This document shows positions 1 through 9,116 of a stretch of 64,000 bases of DNA, piece after piece (position 1 is the first letter of the stretch; each line of letters opens with the position of its first letter). The position numbers were made by a program, and so were the translations under genes. The notes beneath the pieces are model-generated. The model was not told the DNA's origin. It worked only from the letters and a program-made list of their open reading frames with translations, and ran no database searches. This stretch comes from Bog-756 sp963704585 (GTDB lineage Bacteria > Actinomycetota > Acidimicrobiia > Acidimicrobiales > RAAP-2), in NCBI GenBank assembly GCA_963704585.1, contig OY969919.1, positions 1,054,001 to 1,118,000 of the forward strand, in the 5' to 3' direction.

Positions 1-776
1 TCGTCCGGCGCCTCGACGGTCATCCAGTGGCCGACGCCCTCGAGCCGCTCGTACCGCCACGGCCCAGTCACGAACGCGCCGGAGCCGGTCATCTGCTCCT
101 CGGTGAGCGCGAAGTCGGAGGAGCCCCACACGCCCATCGTCGGGGCTGCGACCGGCGGGAACACCGGCGCCGGCTCCACCAGCGCCTCCGGCGGGATGTT
201 CGCGCGGTACCAATTGAGTGCCGGGGTGAGCGAGCCCCGGGCCTCGAGCTCGGCGATGACCGCGTCCCCGTCCGGATGGGCGCACCACGTGCGGAAGTTC
301 GCCCAGCCGTCGGCGGAGAGCCAGCGCTCGGCGGTGCCCTCGAACTGGAAGAGCAGCATGTACCACGACCGCTGGAGCTGTGCGATGCCCGCCGAGCGGA
401 ACGCGAGCGGATGCCCGACCGAGAGCGCGACCAGGTGGTCGACGCGGTCGGGGACGAGTGACGCCATCGCCCAGGCGAGGGCCGCGCCCCAGTCGTGACC
501 GACCACGTGGGCCCGGTCGACCCCCCGATCGTCGAGGACGGCGAGCACGTCTCCCGCGATGTGGAGCAGTGAGTACGGCTCGACGCCCTCGGGCTTGCCC
601 GACGCGCCGTAGCCGCGCAGGTCCGGCACGACCGCGCAGAACCCCGCGCCGGCCAGCGCGTCGGCCTGGCGCTCCCACAGCCGACCGGTGTCGGGGAAGC
701 CGTGCAGGAGCACGACGGGACGGCCCGCGCCCACCACCTCGAAGGCGACCTCAATGCCGTCGTGCACGATCCGCAT
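1..776 (-). CDS. alpha/beta-fold hydrolase, epoxide hydrolase-like (3' end outside window)
   Basis: The frame opens at an ATG (base 776) and runs off the left edge without a stop, giving about 258 residues. It shows the alpha/beta hydrolase order: oxyanion segment HGFPDT near residue 25, nucleophile elbow VGHDWGA with Asp about residue 95 (Asp rather than Ser, as in epoxide hydrolases and haloalkane dehalogenases), an acid in GSSDFAL and a late VGHWM carrying the probable catalytic His. The second part holds the Trp/Tyr-rich cap expected of soluble epoxide hydrolases. It is transcribed divergently from the flavin-binding gene that starts 74 bases away. The substrate cannot be read from sequence, and a dehalogenase is the main alternative. 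Confidence 0.85.
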   Translation of the reverse strand, partial: MRIVHDGIEVAFEVVGAGRPVVLLHGFPDTGRLWERQADALAGAGFCAVVPDLRGYGASGKPEGVEPYSLLHIAGDVLAVLDDRGVDRAHVVGHDWGAALAWAMASLVPDRVDHLVALSVGHPLAFRSAGIAQLQRSWYMLLFQFEGTAERWLSADGWANFRTWCAHPDGDAVIAELEARGSLTPALNWYRANIPPEALVEPAPVFPPVAAPTMGVWGSSDFALTEEQMTGSGAFVTGPWRYERLEGVGHWMTVEAPD

Positions 777-849
777 GGGCTCCTCCTCGTCGGTGCGACG
801 GCTCGGTCCGGCGAGCCGGTCCCGACCGGTCGCGTGGGACAATCGTCGC

Positions 850-1566
850 ATGCCCGGCACTGCTCCGTCCGAGGACGACGCGGACCTCGGAGGCACCGAC
901 CGGACCCGCCTCCGCCGGATGCCCGAGCGCGGCTCGACGCGGCGTGCCGACCTCCACGCGTTGCTCGACGCCGGGTTCGTCTGCCATCTCGGGCTGGTGG
1001 TCGAGGGGCTGCCGCTCGTGGTGCCCACGAGCTACGGCCGCCGCGGCGACACGCTCTTCGTGCACGGTTCGGCCGCGAGCAGGAGCCTGCGCGCCGCGAA
1101 GGGCGGCACGCCGGTGTGCGTGACGGTGACCCACGTCGACGGCCTGGTGCTCGCCCGGTCCGTCTTCGAACACTCGGTCGACTACCGCTGCGCGATGGTC
1201 TTCGGGACCGCCGTGCTCCTCGAGGGTGAGGCGAAGCTCGAGGGACTCCACGCGATCAGCGAGCACGCCGCGCCCGGCCAGTGGGGTTACGCCCGCGTCC
1301 CGTCTCTCAAGGAGCTCGCAGCGACGACGGTCCTCGGTCTCCCGCTGACCGAGGCCTCGGTCAAGATCCGCACCGGACCGCCCGGCGACGGGGACAGCCC
1401 TGACGCCGCACTCGACGTCTGGGCCGGCGTCCTGCCGCTCTTCACCGCGCGCGGCGCCCCGGTACCCGATCCGAGCCTGCGCGCCGGGATCGCGGTGCCC
1501 GAGCACCTGGTCACCGGCCACCCCGTGCCGGGCTCGGTGCCCATCCCCGACCTCCCGACGGCGTAG
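850..1566 (+). CDS. pyridoxamine 5'-phosphate oxidase-family flavin-binding protein
   Basis: The product has 238 residues. The N-terminal two thirds match the NimA-like split-barrel FMN-binding family: a leading Arg-rich segment, then the VVPTSYGRRGDTLFVHGSA block, SLRAAKGG, and a VDYRCAMVFG strand. Proteins of this type are cytoplasmic, bind FMN or F420, and are often annotated as nitroimidazole-resistance or general flavin reductases; the real substrate is unknown. The start is the ATG at 850; longer upstream readings would run into the divergent hydrolase gene. It is followed after 88 bases by the alcohol dehydrogenase on the same strand. Confidence 0.8.
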   Translation: MPGTAPSEDDADLGGTDRTRLRRMPERGSTRRADLHALLDAGFVCHLGLVVEGLPLVVPTSYGRRGDTLFVHGSAASRSLRAAKGGTPVCVTVTHVDGLVLARSVFEHSVDYRCAMVFGTAVLLEGEAKLEGLHAISEHAAPGQWGYARVPSLKELAATTVLGLPLTEASVKIRTGPPGDGDSPDAALDVWAGVLPLFTARGAPVPDPSLRAGIAVPEHLVTGHPVPGSVPIPDLPTA

Positions 1567-1654
1567 CACCGCCCGGGCGTCGGACGACCAAGTGTGCGAG
1601 CATCGCGCATCGCGGGGCGGGACCGACCGCCCGGACCGGACCGAAAGGACGACC

Positions 1655-2767
1655 ATGGAGACCCAAGCAGCGATCCTCTGGGGCATCGGCCAGGACTGGA
1701 GCGTCGAGACGATCACGCTCGACCCGCCCAAGGAGGGCGAGGTGCTGGTCAGGATCGCGGCCTCCGGCATGTGCCACAGCGACGAGCACCTGCGTACCGG
1801 CGACCTCGGCGGGGTCTACCCGATCATCGGCGGCCACGAAGGCGCGGGCGTCGTCGAGGAGGTCGGACCGGGCGTCCGTGACCTCGCTCCCGGCGACCAC
1901 GTCGTGTTCGGCTTCATCCCCGCCTGCGGAAAGTGCCCGACCTGCGCGAAGGGCCACTCCAACCTCTGCGACATCGGGGGCCAGCTCATGCTCGGCGCCC
2001 AGGCGGACGGGACCTACCGCCACCACGCGTCGAACGGCGCGGACCTCGTGACCATGGTCTGCCTCGGCACCTTCGCCAAGCACACGGTGGTCAACCAGGC
2101 GTCGTGCGTGAAGATCCTCGATCACTACCCGCTCGACAAGGCGTGCCTCGTCGGGTGCGGCGTCACCACCGGCTGGGGCTCGGCGGTCTACGCGGCGGAG
2201 GTCAAGCCCGGCGACGACGTCGTCGTGATCGGCGTGGGCGGAATCGGCGCCGCGGCCATCCAGGGGGCGCGCCTGGCCGGCGCCGAGCGCATCTTCGCCA
2301 TCGACCCCCTGCCGTTCAAGCGGGAGATGGCGACGAAGTTCGGCGCCACCCACACCGCGGCGAGCGTGGCAGAGGCCACCCCGCTGATCGCCGACGTCAC
2401 CTGGGGGAAGAACGCCGACAAGGTGATCTGCGCGATGGGTGTGGGCGACGGCTCGCTCATGGAGTCGATCCTGCAACTGACCGCCAAGCGCGGCCGCGTC
2501 GTCGTCACCAACATCCACCCGATGGCCGAGACGGAGATCACGCTCTCCCTCACCTGGCTCACCATCTTGGAGAAGCAGGTGGTCGGCACCATCTTCGGGT
2601 CGGCCAACATGCGCTACGACATCCCGCACCTGCTCCGCCTCTACGAGCAGGGGCAGCTCGATCTCGACACCATGGTCACCCAGAACTACAAGCTCGAGGA
2701 CATCAACCAGGGCTACGCCGACATGCTCGACGGGAAGAACGTCCGCGGGGTGCTCATCTACGAGTGA
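1655..2767 (+). CDS. zinc-dependent alcohol dehydrogenase, NDMA-dependent type
   Basis: This 370-residue medium-chain dehydrogenase has the catalytic zinc segment GMCHSDEH, the GGHEGAG motif, the four-Cys structural zinc loop (CGKCPTCAKGHSNLC) and the nucleotide-binding GVGGIGAAAIQGARLAG. The opening TQAAILWGIGQDWSVE and the central GTFAKHTVV resemble the actinobacterial family whose NAD(H) stays bound and which is assayed with N,N-dimethyl-4-nitrosoaniline, often linked to mycofactocin. No mycofactocin genes are visible in this window. A good ribosome site (GAAAGGA) lies 6-13 bases before the ATG. The gene converges on alanine dehydrogenase with only 30 bases between them. Its substrate alcohol is not predictable. 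Confidence 0.85.
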   Translation: METQAAILWGIGQDWSVETITLDPPKEGEVLVRIAASGMCHSDEHLRTGDLGGVYPIIGGHEGAGVVEEVGPGVRDLAPGDHVVFGFIPACGKCPTCAKGHSNLCDIGGQLMLGAQADGTYRHHASNGADLVTMVCLGTFAKHTVVNQASCVKILDHYPLDKACLVGCGVTTGWGSAVYAAEVKPGDDVVVIGVGGIGAAAIQGARLAGAERIFAIDPLPFKREMATKFGATHTAASVAEATPLIADVTWGKNADKVICAMGVGDGSLMESILQLTAKRGRVVVTNIHPMAETEITLSLTWLTILEKQVVGTIFGSANMRYDIPHLLRLYEQGQLDLDTMVTQNYKLEDINQGYADMLDGKNVRGVLIYE

Positions 2768-2797
2768 CCCAGCGACGGGCGGCGCCGCCGTTCCACA

Positions 2798-3931
2798 TCA
2801 GCCGAGGAGCTCGGCGAGGGGACGGGACGGAATCCCGTGTGCGGCGGCAACCGGCTCGTAGACGAGCGACCCCTCGACGGCGGTGACCCCCTCGGCGAGG
2901 GCGGGGTCGGCCCGGGCGGCGTCGCGCCACCCGTGGTTCGCGATGGCGAGGACGTAGGGCAGGGTCGCGTTGACCAGCGCGTGGGTGGACGAGTGCGGCA
3001 CGGCGCCCGGCATGTTGGACACGCAGTAGAAGAGCGAGCCGTTCACCTCGAAGGTCGGGTCCGAGTGGGTGGTCGGCCGCGTCGACTCGAAGCAGCCCCC
3101 CTGGTCGACCGAGATGTCGACCAGCACGGAGCCGTCGCGCATCTGCGCCACCAGGTCGTCCGAGACGAGCGTCGGCGCCTTGGCCCCCACCACGAGGACC
3201 GCGCCGATCACCAGGTCGGCGTCGAGACAGGTCTCCTCGACCGCGTGGGTGCTCGACGCGACCGTCTCGAGCGCGCCGCGGAAGTGGTGGTCGACCTGCC
3301 GGAGGCGCTCGAGATTGCGGTCGAGGATGTACACCTCGGCGTGCATGCCGACCGCGAGGGTCGCCGCCGCCATGCCTGCGACCCCCGCGCCGAGGATCAC
3401 GATCTTGGCGCAGCGGACGCCGGGTACCCCGCAGACGAGGGTCCCGCGGCCGCCGCCCGGCCGCATGAGATGGTGGGCGCCGACCAGCGGCGACATCCGG
3501 CCGGCGACCTCGCTCATCGGCGTGAGCAGCGGCAGCGAGCCGTCGGCCAGCCGAACTGTCTCGTAGGCGATGGCCGTGTTGCCGGCCGCGAGCAGCGCGT
3601 CGGTGCAGGCGCGCGACGCGGCGAGGTGCAGGTAGGTGAAGAGCACCTGGCCGGAGCGGAGGCTGAGCCGCGGGTACTCGATCTCGACGGGCTCCTTGAC
3701 CCCGAGGACGAGGTCGGCCGCGGCCCAGACGTCCTCGGGCGTCGCGACGACCTCCGCCCCGGTGGCGACGAAGTCCGCGTCGGGGATCGCCGAACCGACG
3801 CCCGCCCCTTGCTCGACGAGCACCGTGTGGCCCGCCGCGGTGAGCTCGCGCACGCCCGCGGGGGTGATCGCCACCCGGTACTCGTCCTCCTTGACCTCCT
3901 TCGGCACCCCGACGATCACGACACCCCTCAC
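2798..3931 (-). CDS. ald: alanine dehydrogenase
   Basis: The product has 377 residues, the normal length for the family. It begins with the signature VPKEVKEDEYRVAITPAGV, keeps the pyruvate-site stretch TYLHLAAS, has the Rossmann motif GAGVAGMAAATLAVGMHAEV, and ends with VSNMPGAVPHSSTHALVNATLPY. It catalyses L-alanine + NAD+ + water to pyruvate + ammonium + NADH in the cytoplasm. The GTG start at 3931 follows a GGAAAGGA site. It is last in a leftward unit after the aldehyde dehydrogenase and the APC permease, 40 bases behind the permease stop. In this setting it can recycle pyruvate from alanine formed by the neighbouring aminotransferase (inference). Confidence 0.95.
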   Translation of the reverse strand: MRGVVIVGVPKEVKEDEYRVAITPAGVRELTAAGHTVLVEQGAGVGSAIPDADFVATGAEVVATPEDVWAAADLVLGVKEPVEIEYPRLSLRSGQVLFTYLHLAASRACTDALLAAGNTAIAYETVRLADGSLPLLTPMSEVAGRMSPLVGAHHLMRPGGGRGTLVCGVPGVRCAKIVILGAGVAGMAAATLAVGMHAEVYILDRNLERLRQVDHHFRGALETVASSTHAVEETCLDADLVIGAVLVVGAKAPTLVSDDLVAQMRDGSVLVDISVDQGGCFESTRPTTHSDPTFEVNGSLFYCVSNMPGAVPHSSTHALVNATLPYVLAIANHGWRDAARADPALAEGVTAVEGSLVYEPVAAAHGIPSRPLAELLG

Positions 3932-3971
3932 CGGTCCTTTCCGAGCCCGGGGACCCCGGGCCCCCCGCCAG

Positions 3972-5489
3972 CTACTCGCCGATCTCCGTGTAGGCGATCG
4001 CCTTCGTCTTGAAGAAGTCGCCCTTCGTGGTGAGCCGGGCGATGATCACGAGCGGGATCCCGAGCAGCAGGGTGATGATGTCGGCGCCGGCGCCGCTCCA
4101 GCCGGACTGCTTGATCACCTCGTAGCCGACCCACAGCAGCGCCGCGCCGCCGAGGAACGGAAGCAGGATGCCGGTGAAGAAGAAGCGGGTGCTCTGGAAG
4201 GCGACCTTGCGGTACGCCCAGGCGCAGGTGAGCCCGGTGACCCCGTAGTAGAAGGCGATCAGCACGCCGATGCTCGAGATCAGGTGGCCGAAGACGGTGC
4301 TGACCGAGGAGACGTTGCTCACCAGCACGATGCCGAGCAGCGAGACGAAGGCCAGGATCAGCGTGCCGACCATGGGCGTCTTGAGCTTGCCCTGGATGCT
4401 CGCGAACACCTGCGGGAAGACCTTGTCCCGCGCCATCGAGAGGGTGATCCGCGCGGCGGGGAGCAGCGTGGTCTGGGTGGTCGCCACGGTCGAGGAGAGC
4501 ACCGCGATCAGCATGACGTAGCCCGCCCAGTGCCCGGCCGCCTGCTGGGCGAAGTACAAGAGGATCGTCGACTGGTGTGCGTTCCACGCGCTCGCCGGGA
4601 GCAACATCTGCGCCGCGATGATGTTCAGCCCGAAGACGAGGAGGAGGAGGAGCATCGAGATGACGCCGGCCTGCCCGGGGATCTTGGTCCGGTTCTTCGA
4701 CTCCTCGTTGAGGTTTGCGGCGGTGTCCCAACCCCAGAAGAAGAAGGCCCCGAGCACGATCCCCGCGGTCAACGCGGCGAAGGTGGAAAGGGAGGTCGGA
4801 TTGAGCCAGGCGAAGTGGAAGCCGGTCGATCCCTTCGGATGCGAGACGGCGACCTTGATGATCCCCCAGATGGAGAACCCGATCACCGCGGTGTACTCGA
4901 TGATGAGGAGCAACCACTGGAAGTTGCTCGTCCACCGGATGCCCCAGATGCAGATGAAGGTGATCAGCGCGAGCCAGAAGGCGGCCGCGACGGCCGCAGT
5001 TCCCACCGACGCCGCGGTCGACGCGGAGATCCAGCCCCACTCGTTGAAGAGCTGGAGCGTGTACTGGCCGGCCACGATCGGCGCCGAGACGCAGAAGAGG
5101 ACGCTGGTGGCCACCTGGACCCAGCCATTGAACCAACCGGCGAAGGGACTGACCAGCTTCGACATCCATGCGTAGGAGGCGCCGCAGTCGGGGTCCCGCC
5201 GGTTGAGGTGGAAGTAGGCGATGGCGATGAACAGGACCGCGACGAACGACATCCAGATGATCGACGGGCCTGCGTATCCGATCCCCGTGGTGAGGAAGAG
5301 CACGGCCATGGTCGCCGCGAGCGTGTAGGCCGGTGCGACGGACGAGACCGCGACGACCGTCGAGTCGAACAGGTTGAGCGTGTCCGCCCGCAGGGTCGCC
5401 CCGGCCTCTCCGGTCGGGACCGGCGCCCCGAACGGTCCCGGTACCTCGGGTGGGACTCCTCCCTCGACGAGATCGGCATCGGTGGTCAT
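3972..5489 (-). CDS. APC-family amino acid/polyamine permease
   Basis: A 505-residue integral membrane protein with about 12 hydrophobic segments. TM1 contains VVAVSSVAPAYTLAAT, and the conserved APC signature around GASYAWMSKLVSPFAGWFNGW follows TM2. A cytoplasmic N-terminus of about 35 residues precedes TM1 and a short charged tail ends the protein. APC carriers import amino acids or amines by proton or substrate antiport. Its position between a gamma-aminobutyraldehyde-type dehydrogenase and alanine dehydrogenase suggests uptake of a diamine or amino acid (inference). The start is the ATG at 5489; 48 bases separate it from the upstream aldehyde dehydrogenase stop, so co-transcription is likely. 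Confidence 0.9.
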   Translation of the reverse strand: MTTDADLVEGGVPPEVPGPFGAPVPTGEAGATLRADTLNLFDSTVVAVSSVAPAYTLAATMAVLFLTTGIGYAGPSIIWMSFVAVLFIAIAYFHLNRRDPDCGASYAWMSKLVSPFAGWFNGWVQVATSVLFCVSAPIVAGQYTLQLFNEWGWISASTAASVGTAAVAAAFWLALITFICIWGIRWTSNFQWLLLIIEYTAVIGFSIWGIIKVAVSHPKGSTGFHFAWLNPTSLSTFAALTAGIVLGAFFFWGWDTAANLNEESKNRTKIPGQAGVISMLLLLLVFGLNIIAAQMLLPASAWNAHQSTILLYFAQQAAGHWAGYVMLIAVLSSTVATTQTTLLPAARITLSMARDKVFPQVFASIQGKLKTPMVGTLILAFVSLLGIVLVSNVSSVSTVFGHLISSIGVLIAFYYGVTGLTCAWAYRKVAFQSTRFFFTGILLPFLGGAALLWVGYEVIKQSGWSGAGADIITLLLGIPLVIIARLTTKGDFFKTKAIAYTEIGE

Positions 5490-5537
5490 ATTTCCTCCCC
5501 TTCGTGCTCTCGGTGTGGTCGCCCCGTGTGCCCTGCT

Positions 5538-6992
5538 TCAACCTGCGATGTAGCTCATGACGTGCTTGATCCGCGTGTAGTCCTCGAAGCCGTACGACGA
5601 GAGGTCCTTGCCGTACCCGGACTGCTTGAAGCCGCCGTGCGGCATCTCGGCGACGATCGGGATGTGGGTGTTGATCCACACCGCGCCGAAGTCGAGCGCC
5701 TTGGCCATCCGCATCGCGCGCGCGTGGTCCTTCGTCCACACGCTCGACGCGAGGCCGTAGCGCACCCCGTTGGCCCAGGAGAGCGCCGTCTCCTCGTCGG
5801 CGAAGCGCTGCACGGTGATCGCCGGACCGAAGAGCTCCTCCTGAATCATCTCGTCGTCCTGGCGCAGGCCGGCGACGACCGTCGGGGCGAAGCAGAATCC
5901 CCGGTCCCCGACCCGTGATCCGCCGGTCACCACCTCGGCGTGCGCGGGCCTCCGCTCGAAGAAGCCGCTCAGCCGCGCGAGCTGGTTGGCGCTGTTGAGC
6001 GGTCCGAAGTCCGCGTCCTCCACGTCGAGCCCACCGACCGTGTGCCCCTGGGCCTGCTCGGTGAGGGCCGCCACGAAGTCATCGTAGATACCCGGCCCTG
6101 CCAGCACCCGGGTCGCCGCGGTGCAGTCCTGGCCCGCATTGAAGTACCCCGCGATCGCGATCCCCTCGGCCGCCGCAGCGACGTCGGCGTCGTCGAAGAC
6201 CAGGACGGGCGCCTTGCCCCCGAGCTCGAGGTGGACCCGCTTGACCCCCGCCGACGCCATGGCCGCGACCTCCATACCGGCGCGCACGCTGCCGGTCACC
6301 GACACCATGGCCGGCGTCGGGTGCTCCACCAGCAGTCGCCCGGTGTCGCGGTCCCCGCAGACGACGTTGAACGCGCCGGCCGGGAGGTACTCCGCCATGA
6401 TCTCGGCCATCAGCACGGTCGAGGCAGGCGTCGTGTCGGACGGCTTCAGTACCATCGTGTTCCCGGCCGCCAGCGCCGGCGCCCACTTCCACACCGCCAT
6501 CATGAGCGGGTAGTTCCACGGGGTGACCGCGGCGCACACCCCGACCGGCTCGCGCCGGACGAAGGAGGTGTGGTCCTTCAGGTACTCGCCGGCCGAGCGC
6601 CCCTCGAGGTGCCGTGCGGCACCCGCGAAGAAGCGGATCTGGTCGACCAGGGCGGGCAGCTCCTCGGCGAGGGTGACCGCGACGGGCTTGCCGGTGTTCT
6701 CGGACTCGACGCGCACCAGCTCCTCGCCGCGCGTCTCGAGCGCGTCCGCGATGCGGAAGAGGGCGAGGCTGCGCTCGGAGGGCGTGGCGTCACGCCAGCC
6801 GGGGAAGGCCGCCTCGGCCGCCGCCATCGCCGCGTCCACGTCCTTCGGTCCCGAGACCGGGGCCTCGAGGTACTCCTCCCCGGTGCTCGGGTCGACGAGC
6901 ATCGCGCTCGATCCGTCGACGGTGTCCACCGACGTCCCCCCGACGAAGTTCCGGAGCCGGCGCCCGCCCGCGACCGACCTCTGCTCTGCCAT
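5538..6992 (-). CDS. aldehyde dehydrogenase, aminobutyraldehyde/betaine-aldehyde type
   Basis: The product has 484 residues and oxidises an aldehyde to its acid with NAD(P)+. Key motifs are TPWNYPLMMAVWKWAPALAAGNT, the general base Glu256 in LELGGK and the nucleophile Cys290 in NAGQDCTAATR. The NAGQDCTA spelling is typical of gamma-aminobutyraldehyde and betaine-aldehyde dehydrogenases. The start is placed at the ATG at 6992, which has a strong GGGGAGGGA site; an in-frame extension to 7100 is possible but adds 36 unconserved residues. It leads the leftward diamine operon and is divergent from the Lrp regulator. The likely job is converting 4-aminobutanal to GABA (inference). Confidence 0.9.
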   Translation of the reverse strand: MAEQRSVAGGRRLRNFVGGTSVDTVDGSSAMLVDPSTGEEYLEAPVSGPKDVDAAMAAAEAAFPGWRDATPSERSLALFRIADALETRGEELVRVESENTGKPVAVTLAEELPALVDQIRFFAGAARHLEGRSAGEYLKDHTSFVRREPVGVCAAVTPWNYPLMMAVWKWAPALAAGNTMVLKPSDTTPASTVLMAEIMAEYLPAGAFNVVCGDRDTGRLLVEHPTPAMVSVTGSVRAGMEVAAMASAGVKRVHLELGGKAPVLVFDDADVAAAAEGIAIAGYFNAGQDCTAATRVLAGPGIYDDFVAALTEQAQGHTVGGLDVEDADFGPLNSANQLARLSGFFERRPAHAEVVTGGSRVGDRGFCFAPTVVAGLRQDDEMIQEELFGPAITVQRFADEETALSWANGVRYGLASSVWTKDHARAMRMAKALDFGAVWINTHIPIVAEMPHGGFKQSGYGKDLSSYGFEDYTRIKHVMSYIAG

Positions 6993-7100
6993 CGTCCCTC
7001 CCCGGGGATCTCGATCCGTCCCCCGCGACCGCCCCGCCCCCTTCGGCCCGACCGGGTCCCAGCGACTGCTCGCCAGGTCATAGTGACCGAAGTGCGGCAC

Positions 7101-7264
7101 CGAGACAAGGTTTTTCTGCCCGGAATTTCAGGAATTCGACGATTTCGATTGTAATTGTCACGTTTTTCTGCTCAAACTGCTAGGTGAGAACCGGCACGGA
7201 CGGGGGGACCCGACCGGACGGCGCCGGCCCAACTCCCCTGGCCCCGGAAGCGAAGGAGTCGGCG
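7101..7264. promoter_or_regulatory. divergent AT-rich control region between aldehyde dehydrogenase and Lrp genes
   Basis: This stretch is strikingly AT-rich for the window. It contains a 10-base direct repeat GTTTTTCTGC at 7110-7119 and 7162-7171 (52 bases apart, close to five helical turns) and the block CCGGAATTTCAGGAATTCG at 7120-7138 with partial dyad symmetry. An adjacent Lrp-family gene makes this the expected operator for both transcription units. Repeats in helical phase suit Lrp octamer wrapping. Binding by that protein is an inference. Confidence 0.55.
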
Positions 7265-7744
7265 ATGCAGTCGACGTTCCCTGCCCCGTCCACCAACGGA
7301 CTGCTCGACGCCGTCAACAAGGCAATCGTCGAGGAGCTCCAGCAGGACGGACGTCGCACCTACGGCGCGATCGCCGAGGCGGTCGGCCTCTCCGAGGCGG
7401 CGGTCCGCCAGCGGGTCCAGAAGATGCGGGAGGCCGGCATCATCCAGATCGTGGCGGTGACCGATCCCCTCCAGATCGGCTTCCGAAGCCAGGCGATGGT
7501 CGGCATCCGGGCCGACGGGGACGCCCGCGACGTCGCCGAGAAGCTCGCGGCGATCGACGACATCGACTACGTCGTGATGTGCGCCGGGTCGTTCGACATC
7601 CTCGTCGAGCTGGTGTGCGAGGACGAGTCGGCCATCCTCGACCTGCTGAACGGCACCATCCGCAACATCCCGGGGGTCCGCGACACCGAGACGTTCATGT
7701 ACCTGAAGCTCACCAAGCAGACCTACACGTGGGGCACCAGATGA
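7265..7744 (+). CDS. Lrp/AsnC-family transcriptional regulator
   Basis: A 159-residue protein with the two standard parts: an N-terminal winged helix-turn-helix (about residues 12-60, LLDAVNKAIVEELQQDGRRT then AIAEAVGLSEAAVRQRVQKM) and a C-terminal RAM ligand-binding domain (about 68-150). Family members sense amino acids or related metabolites and wrap DNA as octamers. A GAAGGAG ribosome site lies 6 bases before the ATG. The gene starts the rightward unit, with the aminotransferase beginning 10 bases after its stop, and is divergent from the aldehyde dehydrogenase operon, so it probably controls both sides. Confidence 0.9.
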   Translation: MQSTFPAPSTNGLLDAVNKAIVEELQQDGRRTYGAIAEAVGLSEAAVRQRVQKMREAGIIQIVAVTDPLQIGFRSQAMVGIRADGDARDVAEKLAAIDDIDYVVMCAGSFDILVELVCEDESAILDLLNGTIRNIPGVRDTETFMYLKLTKQTYTWGTR

Positions 7745-7754
7745 GGGGGACGAG

Positions 7755-9116
7755 ATGAGCGAATCCGACTCGCTGCAGGAACGCGCCAGGCGACATCTGT
7801 GGATGCACTTCACCCGGATGGCCGCTGACGGGGACGACATCCCGACGATCGTGCGGGGCGAGGGGGTGTGGGTCTACGACCAGCACGGCAAGCGCTACCT
7901 CGACGGGCTCTCGGGACTGTTCACCAGCCAGATCGGACACGGGCGGACCGAGCTCGCCGAAGCGGCGGCACGCCAGGCGGAGCAGCTCGCGTACTTCCCG
8001 GTGTGGAGCTACGCACATCCGATGGCCGTCGAGCTCGCCGACCGCATCGCGGGGATCACGCCGGGCGACTGCAACCGCATCTTCTTCACGACCGGCGGCT
8101 CCGAGGCGGTCGAGTCCGCGTGGAAGCTGGCCCGGCAGTACTTCCGGGTGACGGGCGAGCCCAACCGCACCAAGGTCGTGAGCCGGCACATCGCCTACCA
8201 CGGCGCGACGATGGGCGCGCTCTCGATCACCGGCCTGGCCGACATCAAGACGCCCTTCGAGCCGCTCGTCCCCGGGGCGATCAAGGTGCCCAACACGAAC
8301 TTCTACCGGGCCAAGTACTTCGCGGACGACCTCGACGCCTTCGGGCGGTGGGCCGCCGACGCGATCGAGCAGGCGATCGTCATCGAGGGCCCCGACACGG
8401 TCGCCGCGGTCTTCCTCGAGCCGGTCCAGAACGCGGGCGGGTGCTTCCCGCCGCCGCCGGGGTACTTCCAGCGGGTCCGGGAGATCTGCGACCGGTACGG
8501 GGTCCTGCTCGTCTCCGACGAGGTCATCTGCGCGTTCGGCCGCCTCGGCCACTGGTTCGGTGCCGAGCGCTACGAGTACCGGCCGGACATGGTCACCATG
8601 GCCAAGGGGCTCACGAGCGGCTACTCGCCGCTCGGCGCGCTCGCGGTCAGCGACCGCCTGGTCCAGCCGTTCCTCGAGGGCCACAGCTTCCTCCACGGGA
8701 TCACCTTCGCCGGCCATCCGGTGAGCGCCGCGGTGGCCCTCGCCAACCTCGACGTCTTCGAGAAGGAGCGCATCCTCGAGAACGTGCGGGCGAAGGAGGG
8801 GGCGTTCCGCGCCTCGCTCGAGACCCTGCGCGACCTGCCGATCGTCGGCGACGTGCGCGGGGCTGGCTACTTCTACGGGATCGAGCTGGTGAAGGACCGG
8901 GAGACGCGCGAGACGTTCGACGACCACGAGGCCGAGCGCCTGCTGCGGGGCTTCCTCTCGGGGGCGCTCTACGACGCGGGCCTCATCTGCCGCGCCGACG
9001 ACCGCGGCGATCCGGTCGTGCAGCTGGCGCCGCCCCTCACCTGCGGGGAGGAGGAGTTCGAGTACATGACCTCCATCCTGCGCACCGTGCTCACCGAGGC
9101 GTGGCGCCGGATCTGA
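7755..9116 (+). CDS. class III aminotransferase, putrescine/omega-amino acid:pyruvate type
   Basis: This 453-residue PLP enzyme has the fold-type I class III signature: TTGGSEAVESAWKLARQY, HIAYHGATMGALS, the acidic loop VSDEVICAFGRLG, and the Schiff-base lysine in MAKGLTSGY at about residue 284. The later FLHGITFAGHPVSAAVALANL resembles putrescine-pyruvate aminotransferases of the SpuC group. Such enzymes move an amino group from a terminal amine to pyruvate, giving an aldehyde and alanine. The context supports that use: an aldehyde dehydrogenase for the aldehyde and alanine dehydrogenase for the alanine. Beta-alanine or another omega-amine remains possible. The oxidase gene overlaps its 3' end by 16 bases. 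Confidence 0.88.
   Translation: MSESDSLQERARRHLWMHFTRMAADGDDIPTIVRGEGVWVYDQHGKRYLDGLSGLFTSQIGHGRTELAEAAARQAEQLAYFPVWSYAHPMAVELADRIAGITPGDCNRIFFTTGGSEAVESAWKLARQYFRVTGEPNRTKVVSRHIAYHGATMGALSITGLADIKTPFEPLVPGAIKVPNTNFYRAKYFADDLDAFGRWAADAIEQAIVIEGPDTVAAVFLEPVQNAGGCFPPPPGYFQRVREICDRYGVLLVSDEVICAFGRLGHWFGAERYEYRPDMVTMAKGLTSGYSPLGALAVSDRLVQPFLEGHSFLHGITFAGHPVSAAVALANLDVFEKERILENVRAKEGAFRASLETLRDLPIVGDVRGAGYFYGIELVKDRETRETFDDHEAERLLRGFLSGALYDAGLICRADDRGDPVVQLAPPLTCGEEEFEYMTSILRTVLTEAWRRI

Noticed and set aside
3636..5918. Long plus-strand open frame opposite the permease and aldehyde dehydrogenase
   Set aside because: Arg/Asp/Glu-rich antisense shadow of high-GC genes; the minus-strand proteins are clear families.
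6993..7100. 36-residue N-terminal extension of the aminoaldehyde dehydrogenase
   Set aside because: Unconserved, overlaps the regulatory AT region, and the ATG at 6992 has a strong ribosome site.
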